Of a stretch of DNA of 64,000 nt, positions 1 to 8,202 are shown one piece after another. The stretch covers positions 62,001-126,000 of the forward strand of contig JACIXH010000001.1 in assembly GCA_014360565.1 (NCBI GenBank), read 5' to 3'. The notes under the pieces were generated by a model that saw nothing but the letters and a program-made list of their open reading frames with translations, was not told where the DNA came from and ran no database searches. This stretch comes from Nocardia sp. (GTDB lineage Bacteria; Actinomycetota; Actinomycetes; Mycobacteriales; Mycobacteriaceae). Positions within the stretch are counted from its first letter, which is position 1; each line of letters starts with the position of its first letter. The position numbers and the translations under genes were made by a program.

Positions 1-300
1 CCATCCAGGCAGCAGTACCGAGGCACCCAATGCTGTCGAGTACCCGCCACGCAGAAACGCGCGTCTTTCCACGTCAGCCTTTCCAAGGTCGGCGAGGGTA
101 GCGACTGGATCTCGAAGGCCACCGAATCGCGTCTCGTAACACGCTATGACATCCGGCGGGGGTGTGCGCTCGCCGGTCTCGTAGTAGGCCAGCGCGGACT
201 TCCCGCGATGGATCTGGCCTGCCAACGCAGCCAACGACACGCCCGCGGCCTCGCGGGCGGCTCGAAGCTGCGCACCGACGATAGCGCCGTGACTGTCCAT
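1..300 (-). CDS. XRE-family transcriptional regulator (C-terminus beyond window edge)
   Basis: The frame is open from an ATG at 300 to the window edge, giving the first 100 residues. Residues 8-60 form a helix-turn-helix of the XRE type (QLRAAREAAGVSLAALAGQI, then a YYETGERTPPP stretch as in the recognition helix and following turn). Near residue 82 a DVERRAFLRGG segment followed by small hydrophobic residues resembles a twin-arginine signal, an arrangement common in actinobacterial XRE regulators whose C-terminal part is TPR-like. The next regulator at 691-2046 has the same organisation. A TGTGGAC direct repeat lies 21-38 bases upstream of the start. Target genes are unknown. Confidence 0.75.
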   Translation of the reverse strand, partial: MDSHGAIVGAQLRAAREAAGVSLAALAGQIHRGKSALAYYETGERTPPPDVIACYETRFGGLRDPVATLADLGKADVERRAFLRGGYSTALGASVLLPGW

Positions 301-320
301 GCTGTCGAATCATGCCAGCC

Positions 321-338
321 TGTGGACACGTTGTGGAC
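321..338. promoter_or_regulatory. TGTGGAC direct-repeat motif, copy 1
   Basis: TGTGGACACGTTGTGGAC contains two TGTGGAC units whose starts are 11 bases apart, about one helix turn. It sits just upstream of the ATG at 300 on the minus strand. A near-identical 18-base motif occurs at 2633-2650. It may be an operator for one of the regulators here. It also partly resembles DnaA boxes (TGTGGACAA). The 301-690 interval holds no other supported feature. Confidence 0.35.
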
Positions 339-690
339 GGCAAATCTCGCTGAGAATCCACCAGCGTCGCCTGAACCTTGTCGGACAACCGCTGTGTTAC
401 ATCGGCTTTAGTCCCACGAGCTGTACCGCCGCCACTAGGCAGGAGGTTACGTGCCAGCTGTCCATCGAATCGAACGGCTTCCGCTAGATGGCCGTCGTCA
501 TCAGCTCCGCTCGGCTCCCATCGAGGATTGCTGGGCACAAGCGTCGCCGACAACGGCCGGACCGTCAGATGGCCTCGGGTTCAGGCACGATGTCGGTCAT
601 TCCGGGCGCGCAGGTACACGGACATGGCATCACCTGTACCCACGCAACTGCTCGCGCGAACAATGCGGCGGGCCATGGGAATATGTGAGG

Positions 691-2046
691 CTAGGCGTTC
701 AGGGCGGAATGTGCGAGCTCACCGAATTCCCGCACGAGCGGATGGTCGTGGCCGCCGACCCGGGCCATTCGCAGGTGGACGTCGCGAACTGCCTGAACGG
801 ACCGGGTTGACTTCACCCTGTTGGAGAGGTTCAGGGTGCGGATGCCAGCCTCCCGTGCAGCCTCAAGGTCACCGCGATGGAGGTGAACAGCAGCCAGCGC
901 AGCGTTCGACATCGCGCCGCGCCGCGCCCGCCCTTGCGACTTGGCGTAGTCGATGGATCGGTTCGCGTGCAACTCCGCTTCGTCGGGGTACCCGATGTCT
1001 CGGAAGGCGTTGGCGATCTCGCCGTGGACGTAGGCCGGGTCGATGAAGCGTGCCCACTCAGGCTCGATTTCTACGTCGACCCGTTCGAAGGCCTTTTCTG
1101 CTTGGGTTATCGCGGCGATCGTTGCACTTCGCTCGCCAGCTGCGGCCAGCGCACGTGCCTCCAGAGTCCACAGGTCCGCCATACAGGCATGGGAATCGCT
1201 CGCGCGGAGCCCGTGCCGACCTGCCTGTGCCAGGCGGCGACCCTCTGCAGGGTTCCCGAGAAGCGTGGCTTGATCTGCCAGACCTGCCAATACATGCGCT
1301 CCGATTGCGGGATCACGTGATTCTTCCGCCAGGCGCAGTGCCTGGATCAGGTAGCGCTGGGCGACACCGTGCTCGCCGTTGTCGAATGCCATCCACCCGA
1401 GCAGGTAGGTCTGTTCTGCCACCGCTCCGTAGAGCTGGTGTTGGACCTCTGCGGTTTGAGAGCGACGCAGCAGGGGGTAGACGTGATTGTTCATGTAGGC
1501 GGCCAAGACCAGGCGGCCCGATCCTCCACCTTGGAAGATGTCGATTTCCTGGAACTTGGAGAACATGTCACGAAGCGCGGCGACATCGTCAAGATGAACG
1601 CGCTGGCCCGCTTGAGGAAGCTGCTCGAGGGTATTGAGTAGCCAGTCGCGCGAAGGCCCGAGACCGGCCAACGCCACAAACGGCGCGGCGGTCAGGAAAC
1701 TACGTCGGTCCACGTCGGCTCTCCCAAGGTCTGCGACAGACTCGATGCTGTCGCTCACTGACGGATGGTAAATGAGCCCACGGTCGCTGTGAGGCTCTCC
1801 GAGTCCCAGATCGTACGTGGTAACCCGGTAGCCGAGTTTGTCCGAAATCAGGTCGGAGATCAGGTCCGGGACGGGCTGGCGAGGTTTACTGCCCTCTATC
1901 CAACGCCGGACAGTTGTGGCGTCCGGCACAACGTGATTATGCCCCCGAGCTGCAGCGCGAGTGGTGATCTCGCGCGCGAACTCCTTATTGCTCAGGCCCG
2001 CGCGCAGCCTCCATTGGTCCAGGGCCGACTTCGGCTTGTCAGTCAC
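691..2046 (-). CDS. XRE-type regulator with TPR-like C-terminal domain
   Basis: This is a 451-residue protein if started at the GTG at 2046, which has GGAGG four bases upstream; the frame stays open further up, but that extension is poorly supported. The N-terminus (about residues 5-75) looks like a DNA-binding helix-turn-helix (LDQWRLRAGLSNKEFAREI, then a TTVRRWIEG stretch). It is followed by an ADVDRRSFLTAAPF twin-arginine-like segment and about 300 helical residues rich in AL, AA and Y spacing typical of TPR repeats. The same plan is seen in the partial gene at 1-300. Such proteins are usually cytoplasmic regulators that sense a peptide or small ligand through the TPR part. The ligand and the DNA targets are unknown. 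Confidence 0.75.
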   Translation of the reverse strand: MTDKPKSALDQWRLRAGLSNKEFAREITTRAAARGHNHVVPDATTVRRWIEGSKPRQPVPDLISDLISDKLGYRVTTYDLGLGEPHSDRGLIYHPSVSDSIESVADLGRADVDRRSFLTAAPFVALAGLGPSRDWLLNTLEQLPQAGQRVHLDDVAALRDMFSKFQEIDIFQGGGSGRLVLAAYMNNHVYPLLRRSQTAEVQHQLYGAVAEQTYLLGWMAFDNGEHGVAQRYLIQALRLAEESRDPAIGAHVLAGLADQATLLGNPAEGRRLAQAGRHGLRASDSHACMADLWTLEARALAAAGERSATIAAITQAEKAFERVDVEIEPEWARFIDPAYVHGEIANAFRDIGYPDEAELHANRSIDYAKSQGRARRGAMSNAALAAVHLHRGDLEAAREAGIRTLNLSNRVKSTRSVQAVRDVHLRMARVGGHDHPLVREFGELAHSALNA

Positions 2047-2302
2047 TACCCCTCCAGTTGTGTAGGAAGTGCCACCCTTAGCCACCCCTTGAGACGCTAC
2101 CGCGCTGCGAGAACCCAGTACACACTGAAATCGCTTCCAGACCAAGACTTCTGACGCCCTGCCTCAAAACTCCGGTCTGCAGCTGGCTTCACACAGATCG
2201 AATGGTTACGTCAGTCGCCGACGTGCCCCAAAGCCCGAAGGCAATCAACTCGCCAACGGGAGAGCCCTAGGAACCAACAGAATCAACGAAAGGCAGCTTC
2301 AC

Positions 2303-2521
2303 ATGCCCATCACCGGAACCGTGAAATGGTTCAGCGCTGAGAAGGGGTTCGGATTTATTGCCCGCGCCGACGGGCCCGACGTCTTCGTCCACTACTCCGG
2401 CATCGTCGGCCAGGGATTTCGAAGCCTGACCGAAGACGATCACGTCCAGTTCGAGATTTCACAGGGCGAACGCGGTCCTCAAGCGGTGAAAGTGCAACCT
2501 GCAGAAGCTGCCATCACCTAG
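2303..2521 (+). CDS. Cold-shock protein (CspA family)
   Basis: A 72-residue single cold-shock domain. Both nucleic-acid-binding motifs are present: RNP1 as KGFGFI (residues 14-19) and RNP2 as VFVHY (about residues 27-31), after the conserved GTVKWF start. Members bind single-stranded RNA or DNA and act as RNA chaperones in the cytoplasm. The start ATG at 2303 is preceded by GAAAGG. The gene stands alone between the divergent regulator at 691-2046 and the operon starting near 2731. The roughly 250 bases upstream could include a long 5' leader, as is common for csp genes. Its presence on a mobile element is not unusual. The family assignment is secure, the exact role is not. Confidence 0.93.
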   Translation: MPITGTVKWFSAEKGFGFIARADGPDVFVHYSGIVGQGFRSLTEDDHVQFEISQGERGPQAVKVQPAEAAIT

Positions 2522-2632
2522 GACCTTACGTCCGACCTGCACGGCACTGGAAGCAGGCTGATTCGCCATGAGAGCTCGTTGGTTCAAGGAACAAGGTCCA
2601 TCTGGGTCTCGCCCGGTCCGTGATGTCGCAGC

Positions 2633-2650
2633 TGTGGACGCGCTGTGGAC
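2633..2650. promoter_or_regulatory. TGTGGAC direct-repeat motif, copy 2
   Basis: TGTGGACGCGCTGTGGAC matches the motif at 321-338 at all but two positions and keeps the same 11-base spacing. It lies about 80 bases upstream of the operon that begins near 2731. Having a copy upstream of two separate transcription units makes a shared operator plausible; a DnaA-like role is the alternative. Confidence 0.35.
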
Positions 2651-2730
2651 ACCGAATCCATAGGACGCGGACGCAGCCGCTGGTTATCTGATCGCCATGA
2701 GTCGTGCACACGATTGGGGGTGCGAAAGCA

Positions 2731-2979
2731 GTGCGAAACCGGAAACACCAAGAGCTTGTAGCCATCTTGCTATTTGCTGCCCGGAGCGACCCGGACGAGC
2801 TGGAAGCCGTTGTCGCAGAACTCAAAGCCGAGGGCACAGACCGGCAGGGCGGGCGCGCTCACCGCCGCCGATCGGCAGCAGTCGACAGGGCACTAGCCGC
2901 GGTCACCGGCACAAGATCGCCCCGGACGGCTCCCGCCCCTATCACGTTCACCCACCACTCCCGTGGAGACAACCCATGA
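2731..2979 (+). CDS. Small hypothetical protein, first gene of operon
   Basis: An 82-residue protein starting at the GTG at 2731 with GGGGGTG about nine bases upstream (an in-frame GTG at 2704 is the alternative). It is charged and helical at the N-terminus (RNRKHQELVAILLFAARSD), then acidic, then Arg/Pro-rich. No family is recognised. Its TGA overlaps the ATG of the next gene (ATGA), which indicates translational coupling and supports it being real. It heads the run of unknown genes up to 5317. Confidence 0.5.
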   Translation: MRNRKHQELVAILLFAARSDPDELEAVVAELKAEGTDRQGGRAHRRRSAAVDRALAAVTGTRSPRTAPAPITFTHHSRGDNP

Positions 2980-3521
2980 TCACGACCACTACCCAAACCG
3001 CCCTGCTAGAGGTTTCCGGTCACCACCCGTACGTGACAACCGGGGCCGAGTTGGCTGGTGTGGACCTGATCGGCGCATCGGTTGCGTCACGGTGCGCCTA
3101 CTACCAACAGGTGTGCCAGTTGCCAGCGCTCATCGATCCTGACTCCGGTCAGATCATCGTCTTTGCAGGCCGGGTACAGGCGGTCATGGTTCCGTGGGCG
3201 CTTGGACAGCGCGTTCGCAGCAGCCTGTCTCGATCCGATGCTGGTTGCGGGCCGATCGTGTTCCACCCCAAATCGGGATCGTGGACGTTCATCACCAATT
3301 CCGACCTCGGAATCGACCCCACTGCCGACGACACCCTGTTCTGGCGCGGCCACGTCGTCGTACTGGCCTCCGGCATCCCGATCGCGCTTCCCACACCAAC
3401 CGCAACGAACGCTGACCCGTGCCGTGAGTGGGAGTTGCCACCGACCAGCCCGCAACGGCCCATGACCCACACGGTCCTGAACGCGGTCCGGATCTGTTTG
3501 AAACGTGGTGGGACCCGGTGA
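2976..3521 (+). CDS. Hypothetical protein, tandem paralogue 1 of 3
   Basis: A 181-residue protein with ATG at 2976 and GGAGA eight bases upstream. It shares a pattern with the next two larger genes: a GQIIV-type strand, an A/G-V-x-x-x-x-P-x-x-LG-x-RV helix, a GPIVFHP-type strand, an SWTFIT strand and a PIALPTP motif close to the C-terminus. All three look like diverged copies of one soluble alpha/beta domain. No signal peptide or membrane segment is seen. Its start overlaps the preceding stop and its own stop overlaps the next start, so the genes are probably co-translated. Function unknown. Confidence 0.7.
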   Translation: MITTTTQTALLEVSGHHPYVTTGAELAGVDLIGASVASRCAYYQQVCQLPALIDPDSGQIIVFAGRVQAVMVPWALGQRVRSSLSRSDAGCGPIVFHPKSGSWTFITNSDLGIDPTADDTLFWRGHVVVLASGIPIALPTPTATNADPCREWELPPTSPQRPMTHTVLNAVRICLKRGGTR

Positions 3522-3961
3522 ACAGCACACGATTGCTACCGGTGGACAAGGTGATTCACCGCGCGAGTATGTACCGCAACGCCTGTGGGTTCGACGCGTT
3601 CGTCCGCGAGTCCACCAGTCAGATCGTGTTGCGGACCGGGACAGTCGGCGCCATCGAATTGCCTTCCGAGCTCGGACACCGGGTGATCGCAGCACTGACC
3701 TGGCCTGGCCCGGTCATCGTGCACACCGATACCCCGCACCCGGTCGTGACGATCCTGACCGGGCCCGTGCCCAACCATCTGCGCCACGGTGTGAACTTCG
3801 CGGCGCTGACAGCAGCCGGGGCCGTTCTCCTGCCCGACGGTGACGAGGTCGTACTGCCCTCGCCACGAGATCCCGCCCGACGCTGGCTTCCTCACGAGCC
3901 GTTGGATCCGTATCGGCCTACCGCTGAGGTCGTGGTCACCACCATCTCAGACTGCTGGTAG
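3518..3961 (+). CDS. Hypothetical protein, tandem paralogue 2 of 3
   Basis: A 147-residue protein starting at the GTG at 3518, which overlaps the upstream TGA (GTGA). A longer start at 3428 would overlap the previous gene by 94 bases and is less likely. It carries the same pattern as its neighbours: SQIVLRTG strand, ELPSELGHRV helix, GPVIVHT strand, VTILTGPV strand and a DGDEVVLPSP motif followed by RRW. It appears cytoplasmic. Function unknown; the family seems to occur next to XRE/DUF5753 regulators in this element. Confidence 0.65.
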   Translation: MNSTRLLPVDKVIHRASMYRNACGFDAFVRESTSQIVLRTGTVGAIELPSELGHRVIAALTWPGPVIVHTDTPHPVVTILTGPVPNHLRHGVNFAALTAAGAVLLPDGDEVVLPSPRDPARRWLPHEPLDPYRPTAEVVVTTISDCW

Positions 3962-3976
3962 CACCGGAGGTTTGCG

Positions 3977-4198
3977 ATGCCGCTGCCGCGATCACCTCGC
4001 CCCGACGAACCCGATACACACCTGCGGGTGATCAGTGCCGGGTTGGTGGTCGATTTCCGCGGCTGCCGCACCGCGGTGCGGAACTTCTTGCGTGACTGGC
4101 TTTCCCATCCCCATCCATCCATCACCGCCGCCGAGATCAGGGATGGATTTCTCCCGATCAACCGAATGCCCTGCGAGGACTTGTGGCTATACCCCTGA
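3977..4198 (+). CDS. Small hypothetical protein
   Basis: A 73-residue protein with ATG at 3977 and a strong GGAGG six bases upstream. It contains a short hydrophobic strand-like part (RVISAGLVVDF) and a conserved-looking C-terminal helix (ITAAEIRDGF). The next gene starts inside its last codons, so the two are probably translationally coupled. It is not obviously related to the flanking paralogues and no family is recognised. Confidence 0.55.
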   Translation: MPLPRSPRPDEPDTHLRVISAGLVVDFRGCRTAVRNFLRDWLSHPHPSITAAEIRDGFLPINRMPCEDLWLYP

Positions 4199-4635
4199 CA
4201 GAAACCCCTGCCGATCGCTGCACCGCCTACCGCCGCCTCGGTTGGCGCGTCGTGCTCGACGGACACGACCAGATCATCCTGCCCGCCGACCCCGTCCACG
4301 GGATCCAGGTGTGTTCAGGGTTGGCGGACTTGGTCCTGGACATGCTGCGCCACAGCAGGATCGTCACTCCGATCGTGGACAACGTCGCGACCCGCACCCG
4401 CACCTTCTTGACCACCTCCCCCAAGGCCGGCGACACCCGGAAGGTCGCCTTGTTTCCGCCGACCTCGACGGTGCAGGCAATCCGTACCGTCACCGGATCC
4501 CCGATCCCGCTACCCACCCCGGGCGAGGACACCCGTGTGTGGCTCGACGAACCCCGCCCGGACTGTCTCGCCGATTTCGAGTTGCTGGTCAGCTTCACCC
4601 TCGACGCCGCTCGCGCCACGCTGCACGCCGCGTGA
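4183..4635 (+). CDS. Hypothetical protein, tandem paralogue 3 of 3
   Basis: A 150-residue protein starting at the GTG at 4183, with GAGGA four bases upstream and inside the end of the previous gene. It shares the core of the two earlier paralogues: DQIILPAD strand, a helix, a strand ending in TFLTT, then GSPIPLPTPGED and a following W. It is the most divergent of the three. No signal peptide. Function unknown. It is the last paralogue before the DUF5753 gene. Confidence 0.65.
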   Translation: MAIPLTETPADRCTAYRRLGWRVVLDGHDQIILPADPVHGIQVCSGLADLVLDMLRHSRIVTPIVDNVATRTRTFLTTSPKAGDTRKVALFPPTSTVQAIRTVTGSPIPLPTPGEDTRVWLDEPRPDCLADFELLVSFTLDAARATLHAA

Positions 4636-4717
4636 CCGACCATCGCACCCACTGAACCGACCCGATTCGCCGGGCACCGCCCGGCATCGTGCACCACCAC
4701 ACAGATACGGACATGAC

Positions 4718-5317
4718 ATGACCTATGCGAGTTGGTACTCCCAGACCGAGACCGGGCTGGCCACGCTGCAGCACAGCCTGAAAGACATCGAGAGCGGTGT
4801 CACCCGGCAGCGCGCATGGAACCCGGAGCTGGTCATCGGGCTTGTCCAGACCGAGGACTACGCACGGGCAGTCTTGGCGGCCTGCATCGGAGTTCTCGGT
4901 GTCCCGGATGATCTCGACGAGGTTGTCGCGGCCCGGATGCAACGCCAACTGATCCTCGACCGTGTACCCCACACCTTCGAGTTCCTGATCGGCGAGTGGG
5001 CCTTGCATCGCACGGTCGGTAACGCTGCGGTGATGCGCGCGCAGATCAAGGCACTGATCGACAACCTCGACTCCCGCCCCAACCTCCGCGTCGGGATCGT
5101 CGCGCTCAACACCGAGTTCCTCGCCCCCACCCCGGCATTCGATATCCACGACAGCTCTGCGGTCGAGATCGAGACCGTCACCGGTGAAGTCATCGCCACC
5201 CGCCCCGACGACATCGCAGTGGCCGAACGTACCTTCGCCCTCCTGCAAAACCAGGCCGTCTACGGCTACGACGCACGTGTCCTGCTCACCCGGGCACTCG
5301 CCACCCACGCCGACTAA
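4718..5317 (+). CDS. Stand-alone DUF5753-domain protein
   Basis: A 199-residue protein matching the DUF5753 domain found at the C-terminus of many actinobacterial XRE regulators: PELVIGLVQTEDYARAV near the start, then RMQRQLIL, FLIGEWAL, a LPN-like RVGIVALN strand and a C-terminal VAERTFALL helix. The usual N-terminal helix-turn-helix is missing: only about 25 residues precede the domain. It may therefore modulate another regulator or have lost DNA binding. The ATG at 4718 was chosen because the upstream extension lacks homology. A strong hairpin terminator follows at 5331. Confidence 0.75.
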   Translation: MTYASWYSQTETGLATLQHSLKDIESGVTRQRAWNPELVIGLVQTEDYARAVLAACIGVLGVPDDLDEVVAARMQRQLILDRVPHTFEFLIGEWALHRTVGNAAVMRAQIKALIDNLDSRPNLRVGIVALNTEFLAPTPAFDIHDSSAVEIETVTGEVIATRPDDIAVAERTFALLQNQAVYGYDARVLLTRALATHAD

Positions 5318-5330
5318 CCGCCACCGACGT

Positions 5331-5360
5331 CCATCGCCGAGCCACCGGGCTCGGTGATGG
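5331..5360 (+). terminator. Hairpin terminator after the 2.7-5.3 kb operon
   Basis: A 13-base-pair stem (5331-5343 with 5348-5360, a single G-U pair) encloses a four-base loop ACCG. It lies 14 bases after the DUF5753 stop. No run of T follows, as is common for actinobacterial terminators. Confidence 0.65.
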
Positions 5361-5450
5361 CGTGGTCGCGGGTCGTCCTGTCCCCGATCTGATTCACCAC
5401 ACCGGCGCCGCAGGGTCACGGGTGTGTGCTGTTGGCAAGGAGCCCCGTCG

Positions 5451-5921
5451 ATGACCAGCGCAGAAGAGCCATCACCGCCGCTGCCGTCGGGCAGGGTCGT
5501 GCTGCAGGCGATGTTCGGACGGGCCACCGACCGCCAGCTGATCAATCCGGTCCTCGCCGCCGCAGCGGAGCTGGTCCGCTTGTCCAACGGCACCACCGGG
5601 GATCGGGTCAGTAGGGCGCGGATCGGGGTGATGCGGCGCATCGACACCTACGTCGACCAGGTCCTGCCGATCCCCACCGAGTTGGCGGTGTTGCACACCG
5701 AAACGGTGTCGATGGTGCTGGTCAGAATGGCCGACTACGCCGCGTTGCCGGGGCGCCCCGTTGATGTTGATCGATTGTCTGTGGTGTGGGGGCCGCTCGA
5801 TGAGCTGGTGTGTGGCCTCGACGCGCTCACCGCCGATCTCCTTGCAGGGCGTCGGCGGGTGCCGTTGAGCATCTGGTGGAACACCTCCCCCGAATCGATT
5901 CCGTTGCAGGAGAAGCGATGA
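5451..5921 (+). CDS. DUF4254-like protein
   Basis: A 156-residue protein with ATG at 5451 and AAGGAG seven bases upstream. It has the DUF4254 pattern of long helices: LINPVLAAAAELVRLSNGT, an RARIGVMRRIDTYVDQ helix, then a P-LAVLHTETVSMVLVRMADYA helix with the conserved LHTET. The family is common in actinobacteria and their phages or plasmids, but its function is unknown. The stop overlaps the start of the exported cutinase-like gene (ATGA), so the two should be made together. Confidence 0.65.
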   Translation: MTSAEEPSPPLPSGRVVLQAMFGRATDRQLINPVLAAAAELVRLSNGTTGDRVSRARIGVMRRIDTYVDQVLPIPTELAVLHTETVSMVLVRMADYAALPGRPVDVDRLSVVWGPLDELVCGLDALTADLLAGRRRVPLSIWWNTSPESIPLQEKR

Positions 5922-7666
5922 CACTCACTCGACGTACCGCGGCGATCCTCGCCTGCGTCGCGGTCTTCGCCGCGGGCGCGCCCGCGGTGGGCGTGGCTGC
6001 AGCGTCACCGACAACCACCGCCACACCGGCCCCTTCGACGTCGTTGTCGCTGTCGAGATGTCCGGCTTTGTATGTGTTTGCTGTTCAGGGCACCGGTGAG
6101 TCCTCGCCGGATGCTGCGCCGAGCACCGACACCGGGATGTTGTCGTTGGTGATGCGGCCGCTGATGGCCGCCGCTCCCGAACCTGGCCTGGTCGATCGTG
6201 CGTATGTGCCGTATCCGGCGGGCTTCGGTGGTGCGGTCGGTGCCTCGATCGTTCCGTACGCCGAATCGGTCGCGACCGGTGTACTGCGCACGGAATCGAT
6301 GATGGCGCAGGTCCATTCGGTGTGTCCGCGAACCAGGATGGGCTTGGTCGGCTATTCGCAGGGCTCGCATGTCGCTTCGATCGTGGCGCAGCAGATAGGT
6401 GCGGGCCACGGGGTCGTTGATCCCAGTGTGGTCGCGGCAGTGATCTTGATGGCCGACCCGACCCGAAGCCCTGGCACCGGATTGTTCCCAGGCACCGATG
6501 CCTCCGCACCGGCCCCGGCGCCCGGAACCAGTGGAAAGCATTTGGCAGCACTGCCCGCAGCCCCGGTCCGCTCAGGCGTTGCCGGTGGCGGGATCGGCCC
6601 GCAGCGTGACATCGCCGAGGATTTCGGCGCACTGACCGGCCGAGTGGCCAGTGTCTGCGTTTCCGGTGACCTGGCCTGTGATACCCCCGAGGGTTCGGCG
6701 ATCCTGCGTGCCGCCGCCGGGGTGGCCTCGCAGTCGCTGCTCTCGACCGGGGACCCGATCGCCTCGCTGATATCGATCGGGCAAGCCCTCGCCTACACCT
6801 CGCTCAACGCCGCAGTCACCGTCCTCGACGACGACATCTCTGGTCACTCGCCTGCCACGCTGAGCATTTCACCGCAGAAGTCGATATCGCAGCGCCTGGC
6901 GGATGCCTCGGACCCGCGTACCGGGGTGGATGTCAACGCCGCCCTCGCCGCCGTGACACGTGTCGGAACTATCGGGTTCGACGCGGTCAACGCTGTTGTC
7001 GCGGCGGTGCTCAACCCCGCCGCCCTCGCCCAGCTGGCGAGCGTCGCCCTGTCCAATCCGGGTGCCGCTGTCGCCATGGTGGGCGAGAAGTTCACTAGTG
7101 CGGTCACTGACCTTGTGGCGCCGACCACCGGAGATCGACTGGTCTCGACGGCATTCGATGTCGTGCGCCGCGAGGTCGCCGACAACCGCGACCTGCTCGA
7201 CCTCACCACGTGGGTACGGATCTGGGAAACCGGGATGCGGCACGACGCCTACTCCCACGCAGTCGGGGACGGGCCCTCCCCCGCCGCATGGGCGGGAGCG
7301 TGGTTGGCCGCAGCCGCCCACGACGCCGCCGCCGCACCCTTGCCACCGGAGCGCGGTGGCCAAGGTTCACCTCCATCGCCGACCGCTACCCCCACACGCT
7401 CGGCGCTCCTCTCGACCATGTCCACGCCGTTGAGCGTGGACCTACCCGCTCCCACCACCTCACCAGGATCGCGCCCCTCGCCGATCGAGGTGGTGGGAGC
7501 CCCCCAACACATCGCGGCACCGCCCACCGAGCTGCCGCAACCACCGGCCCCCGCTCAGATCGCCGTGGTCGGGCCGAGCCAGCCCGGCGTCAGCGCCGAC
7601 GCGACCCGACCCCCGGCCACCTCGACCGTTGCTCGCCAGCCCGGCATTACCGACCCCACCCGCTGA
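5918..7666 (+). CDS. Exported cutinase-family serine esterase with long C-terminal extension
   Basis: A 582-residue protein with a signal peptide (about residues 1-28, ending in Ala-rich sequence) and GGAGA in front of the ATG at 5918. A cutinase domain follows: CPALYVFAVQGTGESSP, the nucleophile elbow GYSQG with Ser147, and CVSGDLACD with the expected catalytic Asp. A His in a RHDAY context near residue 440 could complete the triad. Cutinases are alpha/beta hydrolases that cleave lipid or ester bonds outside the cell. The roughly 250 residues after the fold and the final Pro/Thr-rich tail are much longer than in ordinary cutinases. Two shorter homologues lie in the conjugation region at 42844 and 45593, so this family may act on the mycolate envelope during transfer (inference). 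Confidence 0.8.
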   Translation: MTLTRRTAAILACVAVFAAGAPAVGVAAASPTTTATPAPSTSLSLSRCPALYVFAVQGTGESSPDAAPSTDTGMLSLVMRPLMAAAPEPGLVDRAYVPYPAGFGGAVGASIVPYAESVATGVLRTESMMAQVHSVCPRTRMGLVGYSQGSHVASIVAQQIGAGHGVVDPSVVAAVILMADPTRSPGTGLFPGTDASAPAPAPGTSGKHLAALPAAPVRSGVAGGGIGPQRDIAEDFGALTGRVASVCVSGDLACDTPEGSAILRAAAGVASQSLLSTGDPIASLISIGQALAYTSLNAAVTVLDDDISGHSPATLSISPQKSISQRLADASDPRTGVDVNAALAAVTRVGTIGFDAVNAVVAAVLNPAALAQLASVALSNPGAAVAMVGEKFTSAVTDLVAPTTGDRLVSTAFDVVRREVADNRDLLDLTTWVRIWETGMRHDAYSHAVGDGPSPAAWAGAWLAAAAHDAAAAPLPPERGGQGSPPSPTATPTRSALLSTMSTPLSVDLPAPTTSPGSRPSPIEVVGAPQHIAAPPTELPQPPAPAQIAVVGPSQPGVSADATRPPATSTVARQPGITDPTR

Positions 7667-7696
7667 CTCCCGTAACCCCTTTCGAAAGGGCGACCG

Positions 7697-7981
7697 ATGA
7701 ACCCTCTGCTCGCCGCTGGCAGCGACTTGCTGGCACAACTGCAAAACCCGTCTCCACTGGCGCCGCCGGCCTCGGACAAGATCCTGCAAATGGTGCGCTA
7801 CCTGACTTGGTTCATCCTGCTCTCGGGCGTCGTGGCCATCACCTACGCCGGGGGAAAGTTCGCCTGGGAGAAATGGACCGGTGGCGGACTGGAGTCACCG
7901 AAAATGGTGGCCGGGGCCATGATCGGCGGCGTCGTGGCCACCAGCGGCGGCACCATCATGAACGCTGTCGTCGGCAGCTGA
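7697..7981 (+). CDS. VirB2-like small two-helix membrane protein
   Basis: A 94-residue protein with ATG at 7697 and AAAGGG upstream. Two membrane segments are seen: YLTWFILLSGVVAITYAGG (about residues 36-54) and a Gly/Ala-rich one (about residues 70-90). It is clearly homologous to the 98-residue protein at 41107-41403 in the conjugation region (shared YAGGKF-WE-W, ESPK, ATS-G-IMNA). Size and layout fit VirB2/TrbC-type pilin subunits or small T4SS membrane components. Pilin function is inference from topology and context. Confidence 0.7.
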   Translation: MNPLLAAGSDLLAQLQNPSPLAPPASDKILQMVRYLTWFILLSGVVAITYAGGKFAWEKWTGGGLESPKMVAGAMIGGVVATSGGTIMNAVVGS

Positions 7982-7983
7982 CC

Positions 7984-8202
7984 GTGCCCCGATACCCAAC
8001 TCCTGCGCAGCACCTGATCAGCCTGCCGCTTCCCGCGATCTCCCTACCGGCTTCCCGGTGTTCGCAGCGCCTGCCCGCGACGCCCCGCGAAACCGATGCG
8101 CCGATCGTCTTCGAAACCGCTACTTCCCCACATCCACTGTCCTCCCCGGTGGCCGCGCCCTGCCAGCGACCAGCACCTCACCGATCGATCGGAGACCGAT
8201 GA
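7984..8202 (+). CDS. Possible small Pro/Ser-rich protein
   Basis: A 72-codon frame from the GTG at 7984 to a TGA that overlaps the next ATG (ATGA), the coupling pattern used throughout this operon. The product is low complexity (Pro, Ser, Ala, Arg) and no family is recognised. No strong ribosome binding site precedes it. It is listed because the gap would otherwise be empty in a very compact operon; it could be non-coding. Confidence 0.3.
   Translation: MPRYPTPAQHLISLPLPAISLPASRCSQRLPATPRETDAPIVFETATSPHPLSSPVAAPCQRPAPHRSIGDR

Noticed and set aside
4595-5647. 350-codon minus-strand frame over the DUF5753 and DUF4254 genes
   Set aside because: Covers two plus-strand genes with family matches and crosses a terminator hairpin; product resembles no protein.
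7677-7690. CCCTTTCGAAAGGG palindrome before the VirB2-like gene
   Set aside because: It contains the ribosome binding site and has no loop, so it is more likely chance than an operator, although masking of the site cannot be excluded.
7210-8202. 330-codon plus-strand frame overlapping the cutinase and VirB2-like genes
   Set aside because: Most of it is out of phase with two supported genes. Only its last 72 codons were kept, as a low-confidence small gene.
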